This document shows, piece after piece, positions 29,149-40,619 of a stretch of 64,000 nt of DNA. The position numbers were made by a program, and so were the translations under genes. The notes under the pieces are model-generated. The model saw nothing but the letters and a program-made list of their open reading frames with translations. It searched no databases and had not been told where the DNA came from. The stretch is from Hydractinia symbiolongicarpus. Lineage: Eukaryota > Cnidaria > Hydrozoa > Anthoathecata > Hydractiniidae. Every line of letters begins with the position of its first letter. The stretch's first letter is position 1. The stretch covers positions 32,401,501 to 32,465,500 of the forward strand of contig NC_079881.1 of the NCBI RefSeq assembly GCF_029227915.1, in the 5' to 3' direction.

Positions 29149-30389
29149 TTATGAAGTCACGTAATCGTTCAAGTATTTTGGGGTTCTTCTTTTACGTACG
29201 GGAATGTCCTCCGACTCTTCATCGGAGCTCCCCTTGTATGGAATTCTGTCGCTTTCTTCGTCTTCAGTGTCGTCATCGTCTGCCGACTCACCAGCGTCCT
29301 CTGTTGCTGGAGTGGGAGTGTCCCGTCTGAACTCATCCTGGACGGCATCATCGTCACGAACCGCTGGAGTAGGGTCTGTGCGATCCTCCTCGTCCTTGTC
29401 TGCTGTCCGTTCTCGCCATCGGCGGAATGATAGCCCGTCATCGTCACTGTCGGACTCGAGAGCTTGTGTACGCGAGGTGTGGTTGAAGATCGGGAAACGG
29501 TTGACGACCTTCTTGAACTTCGTAGCTGCTCTGGTAATCTTCTTCCCGTTGTCAGCTTGAGCGGTGATGGTGTAACCCTTTCTCTCCACGACTGTCAAGG
29601 GCTCTGGGTTGAACTGGGGTTTCACGGTGGTCTTTCGTTGAGGGCGAAGCACCTTGTCCCCAACTTGCAGGTCCACAACTTTGGCGTTTCTGCGTGCATC
29701 GTGGTACGTGGCGGTGGCTTCCTTGTATCTTCGTTCCCGTTCAGTGACATCGGGGTCTCTCTCGTCGAGTTTGAAGTGAGGAATGGTAGTCGATATCTTC
29801 CTTTGGAACAACAGTTCTGCAGGTGACTTCCCTGTGGCACTGTGCGGTGTTGCCCGATAGGATAAGAGGTACTTGTAGACGGCTTCCTTTGGGTCTTCCT
29901 GTTCCATATATGCGGTGTGGGCTACTTTCTGCAGCATACGCATAAAATTTTCTGCTAGACCATTCGAGCTTGGCTGTTCTGGTGTGACGGGTTGATGCTT
30001 GAATCCCCTTTTTTAGCGTAATTTCGGAACGCATTAGAATTAAAAGAGGGACCATTATCCGATTTTAATTTTTCTGGAATGCCATGAGTTGACAAAATTC
30101 GGTCAAGTTGTGGAATTACTGTGTCTGCTCCCGTCGAGTCGAGAATCGCCACCTCAGGAAAACGCGAATACTCGTCGATGACCAACAAGAAGTAGAAGTC
30201 CGCTGCAATCGGTCCTTTAAAGTCTGATGCCACATGTCTCCACGGTCCTTGTGGAAGTTCGGTCGGTAGCAAGGGTTGGTGTTTGGTCTGCGGGGTGGCT
30301 GCTAGGCAGGAGTGGCAAGATTGGGCATAATTCTCCACTAGGGTGTCCATACGGGGAAACCAAACCCTGGAGCGTAAATATTGCTTCAT
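29149..30389 (-). pseudogene. gypsy integrase, frameshifted
   Basis: Frames 30389-29955 and 29943-29149 form one integrase: zinc-finger half (SCHSCLAA), D in VASDFKGP, D in KSDNGPSF, then (after a shift near 30005-30015, in a T-run) the E-bearing helix and a chromo-less, very acidic tail. A TAA stop also separates it from the upstream RNase H region at about 30413. It cannot be made whole. Confidence 0.8.
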
Positions 30390-30410
30390 TTTGGTCGATC
30401 CTTGGTGCCC

Positions 30411-30911
30411 TTAGTGGGCTAGTTCGATCACTGTTGGTTGAAGGCTTTGTGGCAGCACTATCCTAGTTCCACGTAGGACGACTTGATTTGCTACACTCAA
30501 TTCTCCAAAGACAGCTCGATAAGCCGCTAGGTCCTTGGCAGTCTCTGGGATGTATCCGGTCTTCAGGATGCAATACTTGAGTCTCGAGAGCGTTGTGTCT
30601 TCATTAGTGGCTTTCTGTATAATGTGTTCCGTCAGCGCATCCGGAACATTGTTGCTGACGATTGCGTTCACGAACTGTGTCTCCTCGATTCCTTCTTCTT
30701 CGTCTGCGTGCGTCATCTGCAGGGGGTGTCGACTGTTGAAGTCCGCGGGGTTGGATGTGCCTTTCTCGTACTTTACTGTAAAACGGTACGCCTGAAGTTT
30801 CAGCCGGTGGCGCTCTACTCGTGCTGGACCTTGTCGCTTCGGGTTGTTGTACAATGTGACCACGGGTTTGTGGTCCGTGATCACGTCGAAGTTCATGCCA
30901 TACAGGTACAT
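30411..30911 (-). pseudogene. gypsy RNase H fragment
   Basis: It includes FDVITDHKPV (an RNase H Asp), ARVERHRLKLQAY and the NPADFNSRHPL block, then the linker to the integrase. The RT part upstream is missing; at 30905-30915 the frame joins gag sequence. Confidence 0.75.
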
Positions 30912-31074
30912 GTGATTGGTTTTGATGCCGTGATGTCTTCTGTGTCGAAAACCATACGTGCTCTTTTCACGTATTTGTTGAAAGAGTCAAGGGTGGCGCC
31001 CGCGTCGTTGGTTTTCTTAAAGGGCGGCATCGCAGCGTACACGCCCTTTGCGCCCGCCATTCTGCAAATTACTC
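30905..31074 (-). pseudogene. gypsy gag N-terminal remnant
   Basis: The frame starting MAGAKGVYAAMPPFKK near 31060 carries the first 50 or so gag codons (DSFNKYVKRARMVFD) and then runs out of frame into RNase H sequence. So the remainder of gag, protease and RT was deleted in one event. Confidence 0.55.
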
Positions 31075-31223
31075 TGGCGCGCGGGTTGTCGATTTGTTGG
31101 GCAATCGAGGCAAATGTTCGGAAAACGTTGTCGTGGCTGGATGTCTTCGTCGAGACTTGGCTGCTCCTTTTCAGAGTTTTACTGCTGCAAGAACTGGAAT
31201 TGCTAGTCAAATTCGTCGCCAAA

Positions 31224-31395
31224 TGATGTGACCAGTACTTGGAAGTCAGGAGACAGAGAATCAGACAAGGACTACGCGTTGTAGTTAAACACAAGAGCTT
31301 ATATTTACGTAAGTATCAGAGCTCGACCATACACCTCGGTAGTCCGTCTCCAAGTGTCTCTGGGTCTCGCCCACCTATGTACATATATCATAACA
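31224..31395 (-). repeat. 5' LTR of deleted gypsy element
   Basis: 172-bp partner of 28823-28994, followed on the right by ACAGT target duplication. Confidence 0.88.
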
Positions 31396-31400
31396 ACAGT

Positions 31401-32719
31401 TGCATTTGCAAGGCAATTTGACGAAATGGTGCTCTTATGTGAAAAATGATTTATCTTGGAGAACAATTTTTTCACTGCCACAATGTCTAACTTCCTTTTG
31501 CATAGGGGCAACCTACGACACCCTTCCCTCTCCAACCAATCTTGTGAGATGGGGAATTGAGAAAGACAAAAGTTCCATTCTGTGCAAGAAACAATCCTCA
31601 ATTGTCTCTCACATATTGGGTGCCTGTAGAGTTTTGATTAAGGCAATAAAAGAGTTTTTGGTATCATATGAACCTCTTAAGCTTTCCAAGTGCAACAAAA
31701 TTAATTTCATTCCGGCCGGTCAATCACCATCTAAGAAGAGGCATACAAAGTGTCCAGGCCTTTTTCACCTTGCTTCCGATTGGAAAATACTGTCAGATAT
31801 AGATTCCGTTTTAGTTGTTCCACCATACATTGCAATAACACAACTACGCCCAGACGTGTTAATAATATCCAGTTCTTCCAAAACTGTAATTATGTTAGAA
31901 CTGACTTGTCCATGTGAAGAGAACACGGAATATTGGCACAAACGAAAGCTTAACAAATATTCTTCACTTTGTTATGCTATGAAAAACAATGGATGGATCG
32001 TGCATTTCTTTGCCATTGAGGTGGGTGCAAGGGGTTTCTGTTCAGAATCAGTAAGGACCTGTTTTCGTCGCCTTGGTTTCCCTAACAAGCCTTTACGTTC
32101 CCTATTAAAATCCCTAACTTTTACCTCCATGAGTGCTTCTTTTTACATCTGGATGTCTCGAAATTCTACCACTTGGGTTGAGTCTGAAAAGGCCCCAATC
32201 ATTCCTGAAGTTTCTTCTGTTACAAATATGGAATGTAAGAAATTAAAAAACCCTGAAAAATCTTCCGCAAATCACACAAAATCTTGTAAAATCAAAAAAC
32301 CCGAAAAACTTGCTACAAGGTCTTCCAAAACAACAGTCGCATTGCCATCTAACCCTGGTTATAGGAATAGCGGTCTAAAAAGCTTGGGAAACACATGTTA
32401 TGCGAACTCCATCTTACAATGTTTTTATAACCTTCCAAAAGTTAAAGAAGCCATTTCTGTCAGCAAAACAACCTCAAAGTTAGGCGAAGCATTTGTAGGT
32501 GTTCTTCAAAGTTTGGCTGTTTCTAGAAGTCCAGTTGATCCCTCCCATTTTTTGCCTGCTGTGAAACATCATATCTCATCTGCGAAGGGAAGTGCATTTA
32601 ATATCTTTGCTAAGCACGACGTCCCCGAGGTTCTTGAATATCTCCTACCTGGTCTGTCATTAGACTTTCCATTTCTTGGAAGTCTTTTTAGTATTGGCAT
32701 CAAGACATCAACCACTTGA
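31401..32719 (+). pseudogene. RLE and USP Cys-box region of the non-LTR element
   Basis: This frame resumes the interrupted protein. About residues 40-90 hold CKKQSSIVSHILGAC, a degenerate zinc knuckle; RPDVLIISSSSKTVIMLELTCPCEEN is the PD-(D/E)XK core of a restriction-like endonuclease (RLE). After a Lys/Ser/Pro-rich linker comes GLKSLGNTCYANSILQCFYNLP, the catalytic Cys box of USP deubiquitinases. The frame shifts near 32700-32720. Confidence 0.8.
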
Positions 32720-33164
32720 AATTCATGTCATATTACCAGCTCCTCAGAAGTTATAGCACCATGCATCCAACTTTCTCTGCACCCTACGAATCGTCCTTAG
32801 ATAATTTCTTCGAAAGCGAGGAGTTGTCAAACACCAATGCCTACTTCTGCCATGTTTGCAACGCTCATCAAACTGCTCTAGTTGAAAATCAAGTAGTGTC
32901 GTGCGGTTCCCATCTCATTTTACAGCTAAACGTTTTGCCAGTGTCAACGGCCTTGTGTCAAAAATTGCCCCTCGTATTACTGCTTACCCTGGTACCCTTT
33001 CCATACATTGCGGCAACTTAAATAATGGTCACTACACAACCATAGCCTTCGACCAAATGGTGCACAGGTGGATACCATGCAACGATAGAGCAGTAATTTT
33101 CTGTGATGACCGCCTTATTAACAGTCATGAGTCATATGTTTTCTTTTTAGAGGAGCTGAGATAA
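32720..33164 (+). pseudogene. USP-type deubiquitinase C-terminal half
   Basis: Two frames (from about 32716 and from 32901) carry the remaining USP elements: a zinc CxxC pair (FCHVC), an LILQLN strand that matches the LKRF region, and the His box NGHYTTIAFD followed by CDDRLI. The frames are joined by an indel near 32900-32960, so this copy is broken, but the order Cys box, zinc pair, His box is that of a complete USP fold. The stop at 33164 ends the element's coding part. Confidence 0.75.
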
Positions 33165-33187
33165 GAATATTTTAACCGGAATGAGTC

Positions 33188-33460
33188 AGCAAGGGGGCTT
33201 GACTACACTCAGTCTTGTCTTTGGAGAGTGACGACTCCACTTATTACCCCAGTCAAAAATAAAACAAAATCAAATAAAAATTAAGTTAGCAAGAGGGTTT
33301 GAACATACTAGGTCTTGTCTTCGGAGAGCGGCGACTCCACTTATTACCCCAGTTAAAAAAAAAGTAAATAAATAAAAAATAAAAAAATATTAGCAGGGGG
33401 GGTTAATCACACATGATCTTGTCTTTGGAGAGTAACGACTCCATTTATTACCTGAGTTAA
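33188..33460 (+). repeat. Three ~100-bp tandem repeats in the 3' tail
   Basis: Copies at 33188-33256, 33287-33356 and 33390-33460, each with AGCAnGnGGG, TCTTGTCTTnGGAGAG and CGACTCCAnTTATTACC. The GGAG...CTCC pairing is preserved in each, while the loop changes. Confidence 0.75.
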
Positions 33461-33517
33461 AAACAAAGAATAGCGCAGTTGAACAGAAAGTGGTCAAAGT
33501 TAATTTTAGGAATATAG

Positions 33518-33580
33518 GGATGTCTAGTTACTGCTGATGACCGTTCGCGGACCTCTTCGAGGTGACCCAGCTAGACATCC
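33518..33580. ncRNA. Structured RNA candidate, three-way junction
   Basis: GGATGTCTAG (33518-33527) pairs with CTAGACATCC (33571-33580). Between them two small hairpins can form: CCG-TTCG-CGG (33541-33550) and ACCTC-TTC-GAGGT (33551-33563). It may belong to the retroelement 3' end. Confidence 0.4.
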
Positions 33581-33689
33581 AGGGTACTTAGGTTCAGAAA
33601 TATGGGTCGAAACCTACCTGCGCTTGGTTAAAGTTCTGTTCATCTTTTCAAATGTGTTGTGTCCTTTTTATTTTATTTTTTATATTTTT

Positions 33690-33840
33690 TTAATTAATTC
33701 CTTGTAAAAAGGGAGAATTGTGCTTTTATAGTCATGTTCCCTAAAGGAGTACAACCTCTAGCTTGTTTCCAAAGACCTAACACGTTGAGTTCATCATTGC
33801 TGTGGCTTGCCACCTCTTTGTAAATTATTTTTTCTTCACA
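33690..33840 (+). repeat. Dispersed retroelement 3' end, copy 1
   Basis: GGAGAATTGTGCTTTTA...TTTCCAAAGA.CTAAC and GTGGCTTGCCACCTCTTTGTAAATTATT recur near 36228-36318 and in part near 22690. Confidence 0.6.
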
Positions 33841-33844
33841 CCAT

Positions 33845-34398
33845 ATGGACGAGCCGGAAACGGAATCGGGTGAGTCACTGACAGAACAAAATTAATTTTA
33901 TCTGGTACAAATGTGGTGTTTGCATCAAAATGGGTACTTATAAGGAGTGTAAATGCTGTAGAGGAATGAATACAACCGTGTTATGGGAATTAGGCGGTAA
34001 ATAAATTCAGTTAGTGATTAGGGTCTTATTGTGACTTATTTTGTGAAATAATTTTTATTTTTACTATCTGAAATAAACGGTGCATAACGGAGCACGATCG
34101 TTTTCTTTTTATCGTCCTAACGAAATAAACGGCATTAGTGGGAATGTACTACAGGGAAAATCGGTCTTCCTTCTTCGGGAGACGATTAATAGTAATTATA
34201 CTTTGACATTTGCTTTTTCTTTTGCTACATAACCGTCGTGGCAGATCTGTGCGACGTGTGATTCCAGCTTGTGTTGTCAAGCGAATAAAAGAAGAATTTC
34301 CTTCTCTAGACGGTATATACCACGGATACAAAGACGGAGATTACGTAAATAAAATGAATCTCACATTGGTGCACGAAATTAATACCGACGGCGAATAG
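33845..34398 (+). pseudogene. P2X7-like C-terminal exon, possibly with a first exon
   Basis: The frame ending at 34398 (about from 34225) reads RVIPACVVKRIKEEFPSLDGIYHGY, matching the end of the P2X7 cytosolic (zinc-coordinating) domain found in many invertebrate single-domain proteins. Only this C-terminal piece is present; the Cys-rich core is not seen upstream. A small exon-like unit at 33845-33869 (ATG GAC GAG CCG..., then GTGAGT) precedes it, but phase does not join the two directly. Likely a relic or a partial gene. Confidence 0.4.
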
Positions 34399-34399
34399 G

Positions 34400-36227
34400 A
34401 ATATTTTTACAAATGAACTACAACATACAACTTACAAGCTTTTTTACAAGAATACTAAATTCTAGGCTGGTCATCATTCTTTTTTAATAGACACAATAGA
34501 TCTATTTTTAACCTGAAATCCAACTCTAATAATTTTATAAAACATATTACTATAACAAATGTGTACGTGCATAACTATAATTTACATTTGCGAATACTTT
34601 AAGGAACGTTCTATAGTTTCACTTCTCTCAGGCCGTTCTGTTGGTGCTAAGAATTCCTTTTATTTTCTACTTTCCGTAGCCATTTTGTCCTCTACTACAT
34701 TTTTGTCAAAGCTCGTTAATACGATGCAACAGCGATGTTCCGTAAAAATTCATAACATTTGTACTTTTTCACTTTTTCTGCAACAAATCTTTTCGAGTAG
34801 TGCGAAAAAGAAGTTTTATAACAAGGGAGGTATTGACCTTCCTTAGTTTTTTTCTTGGCCTAAAAGTAAAAGGAGGTATTAATAACTTTTTATAGAACTG
34901 AGCAGAAAGACGAAAATAGAAATGAAAGTACACACTTGATCGCGATTTATGTTGTTGTTGTGATCAAGTGTTACTAACTGCCAGCAAGTTGGGTATTTGT
35001 AATAACGGATTTCAACGTTTGCATACTTTTATCTGTCGCATCAGCTTGCATCGAGATATTACTCTCAATAACTCCTGATATATTTCCACATTTTCTAATT
35101 CACAACCGTTGACAGTATGTGATCTACTCGATAAAAGTTCGCGAACAACCTGAAACAGTGGTTTCGCGACTCATGACAAAAAAGCTATGTGGTTAGTATA
35201 AAACTATTACATACCTTCTTTCTTTCCAGTTTAACACGCGTAGGTGGCGTTTCTTCGTTTTTTTTATCTTTGTATTACATGGGCATTTAGCCTTCAACTA
35301 ATTTTTAGGGAATCTTTTTTTTACACCTAAAATCTGATATATTATGCAAATACAAGGATTACTCTTCGCAGTCGTACAATCTACGCATTTGCTATTGTGT
35401 TGTCTTTTGGGGGATATTAAAAAAGATTAGGTGGGGTGTCTTCTTCTTGGATGGAGTTGTCACTCACAACCCCAAACCGAGCAATTTATTTTAAGTTTTC
35501 GACTTTTTCTTAAAACAAGTTGATGTGGTAAAAGGAAGAGTGGTGCTTTTTTCCTAGATTAACCGACGTGTCTGCTCGTTTGCAGCGGGGGAGAAATAAT
35601 TTTTTTAATTAGTTTAGTTTGGCAGTTTTTTAATTAAAATTTCTTCACTTTCCGTGTGACAATCTGGTCTGTGTTAAATCCCGTGATGACGACACAAGAT
35701 ATATCGCATTTGCTTTTTCGTTTCAAAACACTCAGAAATGGCGGACGCGAAGCCTATGGTTATGTGGAAGTGTGGTATTTTTTAATTCCTTATATCTTTC
35801 AAAAACAACATTTTTAGTAAAAAGGAATGTTGTTTTCTTTATTAACTATATTATACTTACCTATTAACCACAGCTTGTATTTGCTCGGGAGGTAACCTTT
35901 AAAGGGATAGTGATAATTAAATAGCTTTAATCTGACTCTAACTCAACACATCTTGCATTGCTTTACCATCTGCGAAGAGTTTATCCTCTACAAATTCATT
36001 CAAGAGAATCATCAGACTGGACTCATTATTACATCTTATTTCACTAAATATGTCAGTAAATGTATATATTGAGCGCGAAAATATTTTACAGTGATCAGGA
36101 TTCATGTTGAGGTATTATCTTATTAAGAGGTCATTTGAAAAGTTATACTGTTGCAGCTCGTCACAAATGCCAGGGTGTTTTCTTGTTAGCAGTTGCAGGA
36201 GGTAGCTCATACATGTAATCACAGTCC
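34400..36227. other. AT-rich non-coding stretch
   Basis: No gene can be supported. The frames in it lack domains. An ATGGCGGAC start near 35738 has only 15 codons before a stop. Confidence 0.35.
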
Positions 36228-36320
36228 AGAGAATTGTGCTTTTAGAGGCATTTCCAAAGAACTAACAGGTTGAGCTCATCATTGCGGTGGCTAGCCACCT
36301 CTTTGTAAATTATTATCTTT
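36228..36320 (+). repeat. Dispersed retroelement 3' end, copy 2
   Basis: Similar to 33700-33840: AGAGAATTGTGCTTTTA and GTGGCTAGCCACCTCTTTGTAAATTATT in the same order. Confidence 0.6.
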
Positions 36321-36692
36321 TTACTTGCGCACCCATCTAACTGGTTACGTAATCCCCGATGCGTGCGCAGAAATAGAAGTAAAAATGTTAACAAACTAAG
36401 CGAAAAAGTTACCTCTATTTCTGTGTGTGCAGGAAAAACACGGCACTATGATTGAGTGTATTGGAGGTGAGGGTGAATATAGTGGTGTATGTCCTGTCCC
36501 AAGGGCAGTATAGAGAGGATTTGTAGAAACAGGTATAACACGTTTGGACAATAGCGAAGTCCCAATGAAAGAGGGCTTTGTCTTGTTGATACAGACATTA
36601 CATCTCTCCCTATTTATAGTGAAAATAAACAGGTTCAAATACGGAATAAATACCCATGTATATATTACATCGGAACCTTTAAATGGTATTTG

Positions 36693-36765
36693 TGGCGCCG
36701 TAGATTTGTGGTTATAGCTCTCGTATTTTGTGCGGGAGACCGGGGTTCGATTCTTCTTGACATCT
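36693..36765 (+). mobile_element. SINE head, tRNA-like
   Basis: GGCGCCGTAGATTTGTGGTTATAGC and GACCGGGGTTCGATTC match the A-box and B-box part of the SINE at 22890-23241; the body is cut off shortly after. Confidence 0.7.
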
Positions 36766-36974
36766 CTTTCAACAGCAAATCTCTAATCGCGACCATAAAC
36801 CATTCAGGTACCATATGGAAAATCTTTTTTTGAAATGGCGTTTCGCGTCCACAGTGGACGTTTTTGTACAGGATGTCGTATGTAAGAACTGGGCAACATT
36901 CAGTCGTAATCTCTCGAATATCCGCTCTATGTCACCCTTATTTCTTCCCTTAAATCAGTTTTTTTTTTTGTATA

Positions 36975-37065
36975 TGCACTGCTGACGCCAGAAAAACATC
37001 TAAAGCAACCTATTTTTCATTGGCCTTTTGTCTAAGTGGATTTTTCCACAGGCCTTATCAACTAG
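36975..37065 (+). mobile_element. Helitron-like 3' end, truncated
   Basis: A hairpin around GTGGATTTTTCCAC lies 13 bases before CTAG (37062-37065), which is followed by T. The body matches, inverted, the copy at 42911-43620; the 5' end is missing. Confidence 0.6.
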
Positions 37066-37184
37066 TTATTAACATTAACTGCGTTATACATAAATTAAGT
37101 TGTTATCTCACATATTTAAAATACTAGATGTTTTCTTTTTTTTTAGTCCATCAAATCAAATTCTTTTATGTTATTGTCCGCATT

Positions 37185-37395
37185 TCACTGTGATCTTGAT
37201 CTTTGAATGCATCTCCATGTTGATCTTATGAGTGAAATGCTTCGTATTTCTGCAATCATATCAGCTAACCGCTTGTAGAAGGCTTTGCATTCTTTTGCCA
37301 TTGCACCATTCGCAGCGAACACCAGTGGTGCGATCGTACCATTCTTGATTTGCAACACCCGTTCGTTATACTGTTGCTTCTCTTTCTTTCATCTG
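37185..37395 (-). pseudogene. Retroelement protein C-terminal relic
   Basis: The minus frame reads YNERVLQIKNGTIAPLVFAANG and later IRSTWRCIQRSRS, then TGA (37187-37185). This is the ending seen on a widely spread class of retroelement RT polyproteins in animals, where the two blocks flank a helical segment. Part of the helix is missing and the frame is not open upstream. Confidence 0.5.
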
Positions 37396-37469
37396 AAAGC
37401 ACTTCCTAATTGAGAATTTGTTTATTTTGTTTAGTTAAAAATACACAAAGACTTCACAACCTTATCATA

Positions 37470-38460
37470 CTATACCTTCCCCTTTGAACTTTTATCGAAC
37501 CAGTGAAACAGATCAACCAGAAAATCCTCAACGTCGAATCCGCGCTCTTTTGTGAATAAATCGGAATTTTTCCTTAGATTTACTGCAAGATTATCTAATC
37601 CGATACTAATGTACTTATCCCAACTTATGTCAGATGATGTAAAAATGGTGTCGATATTGACGAAATTTGCTTCCGCTGTTACTAAATTAAATTTCATATT
37701 AAAAATTAATTGAACTAAAAAAATCTTATTGACAAGAGTTTCTAACAATGCTTTTAACCTTCTTTTACATGTTTCCATATCCAGAAATTGAGAAGGAACT
37801 TTTCCCTTGTCTCAAAAACTTGTACTAATAACGGGTGCATTTTTAGAGTCTTTCATCGTTGGGGCCATCCGAAGCAATAGCGTATTGACCTGATTCCATC
37901 TTACTGACCAGCAAGTGTAATAAAAACATATATGTAGATCTTGAATTTATTCGTTTTTCATACTTGTAGTGTTTGTTTTGATGACGCGTATGACTAAGCA
38001 ATTCTAAATTATAATATGTACGTATACTTGTACTATGTATTATACTTGTGCCCATGAAAAGACCATTTGGGATTAAAAAAATGTTGTGCTTACTTAAAAG
38101 ATGGCTTCAACGCCCCATTTATCATACTTATAGTCTTGTTCTTGATATTCTTCTATTATAGAAGCTGTTACTAATCGAGAATAAAAGTTAAGTAATTTCA
38201 AAAACTCCTGTCATGACAAAAATTAAAAACATCATAAAGACAATGTTGTAGACCTCCTCAAACAACTTGTGGAAAAGGAAAGGCATACATCTATACTGCT
38301 AGATAATACTTATTCTGGATTGGCTAAATTCTCTAATCAAAACATGTTGTTGGAAGTAGTTAAAAAACACCCATTTTTTGCGGAAATACAGCTAACTTAT
38401 TCACAAACCTCTTGGAGAAAAATAACGGTATTTAGATACTGTGCTAGAAACAGTAGTTGA
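37470..38460. other. Frames of unknown nature
   Basis: A minus frame at 37778-37470 (102 codons) and a plus frame at 38269-38460 are open but show no domain, repeats or splice context I can name. They may be decayed element sequence. Confidence 0.2.
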
Positions 38461-38929
38461 TAGTTTTATGCAGAGAGGTAGGGTGCAATTTCTAACAGAT
38501 TATGTTCACAATTATAGTTTGTGTAGCATATCCTTAACAGTTTTGGTGTTGCAAATAAAGAATGAAGCAGATGGTAATCGTAAAATAAATATAGCTATCT
38601 AGAATATATACACAATCTGCTTAACTAAAATACTAATGGTCCAACCTTACCAATAAAAAAATGATTTCAACAATATAAAATAACAAATAAAAACTATATT
38701 ATTTATGTATACTTCAAATATTTTAATGCAATAAATCACGTTCATAAGTTATTAAATGAAAATTGTTGGAAATATTTTCGATTACATATTGTGTCTTATT
38801 AAACTCGAATGTTAATAAATAAGAGTCTCTTCCTCTTTAACATTAATCATTTCTAACTCTAAGCGAATTGATTAATGATGAACAGGAGAAAAATCTTCAT
38901 TTGTTACAACAATTGTCTGTGTTTCGAAT

Positions 38930-39620
38930 TTGAAACTGAAGTATTTGAGGAATTACCTTTTGAGACAGTCTCTTGACAATGTTTTTTAATGAATCTTCCA
39001 TTTTTAAATTTTGTTTACTGATGTCAAAGTTGTACAGTATGACATTTGATTGTGCACCATTTCTCCTTGCCCGTCCAATTTCTTGTATGTAACTTTCCAG
39101 TTTTGATGGGGGAGAAATATGAATAATGTTAGTGAACTGAGGTACATTAATACCAATACCAAAAGCAGTGGTGGAAAATACTACTCTTCTTCAAGACTTC
39201 GGGATTTTAGTTCTTTGTAAATATCTTCCTTCATACACGAATTGTTTGATGCATGAAGTTAAGCATATCATTTAGCTCTTATAATTATCTCATTTTCACG
39301 GAAAGAATTTTCAATGGCCGTGTTAAAAAAGTTTATATGCAAATCCACAATATTTTAAACCCGTATATATATTTGTGATAGGGTAATCTTGTCTTGTTCC
39401 GTTTAATTTTGTTGCTATTGGTAACAGAATTTGTTCACATCCTTTTACACCATACTTGTTTTGAAGTCGTTTTTTACACTTAAAAACACATTTCTACGAT
39501 GTGGAGAAGCTGTTACAATTTTCTAGTTCTGTGGAGATTACAATTTTGGAAATCATTTAACTTCCAGCAGTTGTGGTTAATGCAAAGCTTTTTCTAAATT
39601 CCAGTCCCCTAAAATAATAA
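38930..39620 (-). pseudogene. RecQ-like helicase relic
   Basis: In shifting frames the minus strand spells TTAFGIGINVPQFTNIIHIS, then YIQEIGRARRNG, which are helicase motifs V and VI of RecQ-type proteins, and further upstream SPHRRNVFLSVKNDF, near motif III/IV. Stops and shifts between the blocks show it is dead. Similar RecQ-like genes are multicopy in cnidarian genomes. Confidence 0.65.
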
Positions 39621-40619
39621 TAAAACGTGATATACCTATGTCAAAATCAAATCGTCACAACAAAATAGGCAAACAATGTTATTTGGGAAAATTAAGGAAT
39701 ACATTAATGTGATTTTTTACCTTGGCTTTTCTCTTTGTTAAAACATTTGTTTTTGGGGATTCTAAAACAAAATACAATGAATATGCGTAGACAGAAAGAA
39801 AGAAAAAATACATGCCAAACGTAATCCTAACAAATTTAATATAACGAGTTATAAAAAAATTTTATTGCTTTGTAAAAACGTTACAGATGTGAAGACATTT
39901 AGATTCTAAGAAGAAAATGCTACAACAAGATACTGTTTTCATCCGGTGTAGGTATCTGCTCGACTTCTTCTTCAGATGATGAACATTAATGTTCGGAATC
40001 ACTCTCTGGCATGCTATAATCTTTGATTTTTGCTAACTAAAAAGAACAGTGGGATGAATAATTTAATACTTGTTCATATAAACATGCCAATTAAAACCAT
40101 TACAAGATATATCATTACAGCTAGCTGTTTTGTCACCTCATCATCAATTGTTAGCATTATAAGAACATAAAAACATCACACAGATTAACTAAATGAGGAA
40201 TATACAAACACCGTTTTTAAGTGCTCTATACGCTTCTTTATTGCGATCTGCTCCACTAACTTTGCAATAATGACGGGCTGCAGAAGGCTTTAAGTTGCAA
40301 AAACTTATCACTATCCACAGCACCACAGTAGGCATCAAAACGAAGACAAGTAAGTCTTCCTTCTCCTCGCAGTCTACATATTTACTTTTTACACATTTTG
40401 CAATGCTGATATGCTCATCTCGCAAACTTCCACTTTCACACTCAATATTATGAGCACCCAATTGATGACGCATCAAACGAATCCCACCAATCAATATCTT
40501 TTCTTTCTTGAATACGGACAGCCTGTAATTTTTCATTTGGCCAATTGAAACTTTAAACCAAGGAAGGTCAGATTTTCAGTTGTTCTCAAGACTGATTTTG
40601 TTGGATATACTGTAAACTG

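Larger units (their letters stand above)
28823..31395 (-). mobile_element. Internally deleted gypsy element
   Basis: LTRs of 172 bp (28823-28994 and 31224-31395; TGATGTGACC...CATAACA) differ at one base by eye. The 5-bp ACAGT flanks both sides (28818-28822 and 31396-31400). The purine tract AGGTGGGGAGA precedes the 3' LTR and a TGGCGACGAATTTGAC primer site follows the 5' LTR. The interior is only about 2.2 kb: gag start, RNase H and integrase remain. Confidence 0.9.
23400..33480 (+). mobile_element. Non-LTR retroelement with RLE and USP domains, nested insertions
   Basis: Its broken coding region runs in three blocks, 23426-24585, 27498-28822 and 31401-33164, separated by piggyBac and gypsy insertions with TTAA and ACAGT duplications. 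The blocks read N-terminal region, reverse transcriptase, C-terminal knuckle plus restriction-like endonuclease, and finally a ubiquitin-specific protease domain. Several frameshifts and a changed catalytic motif show that this copy is dead. The 5' end is not defined; the 3' end includes three ~100-bp tandem repeats. Confidence 0.75.

Noticed and set aside
29204-29826. Plus-strand ORFs over the integrase
   Set aside because: They mirror the acidic integrase tail on the opposite strand.
33518-33580. Hammerhead ribozyme (CTGATGA followed by a small stem)
   Set aside because: The GAAA strand and the stem I hairpin are missing; only the CTGATGA word fits.
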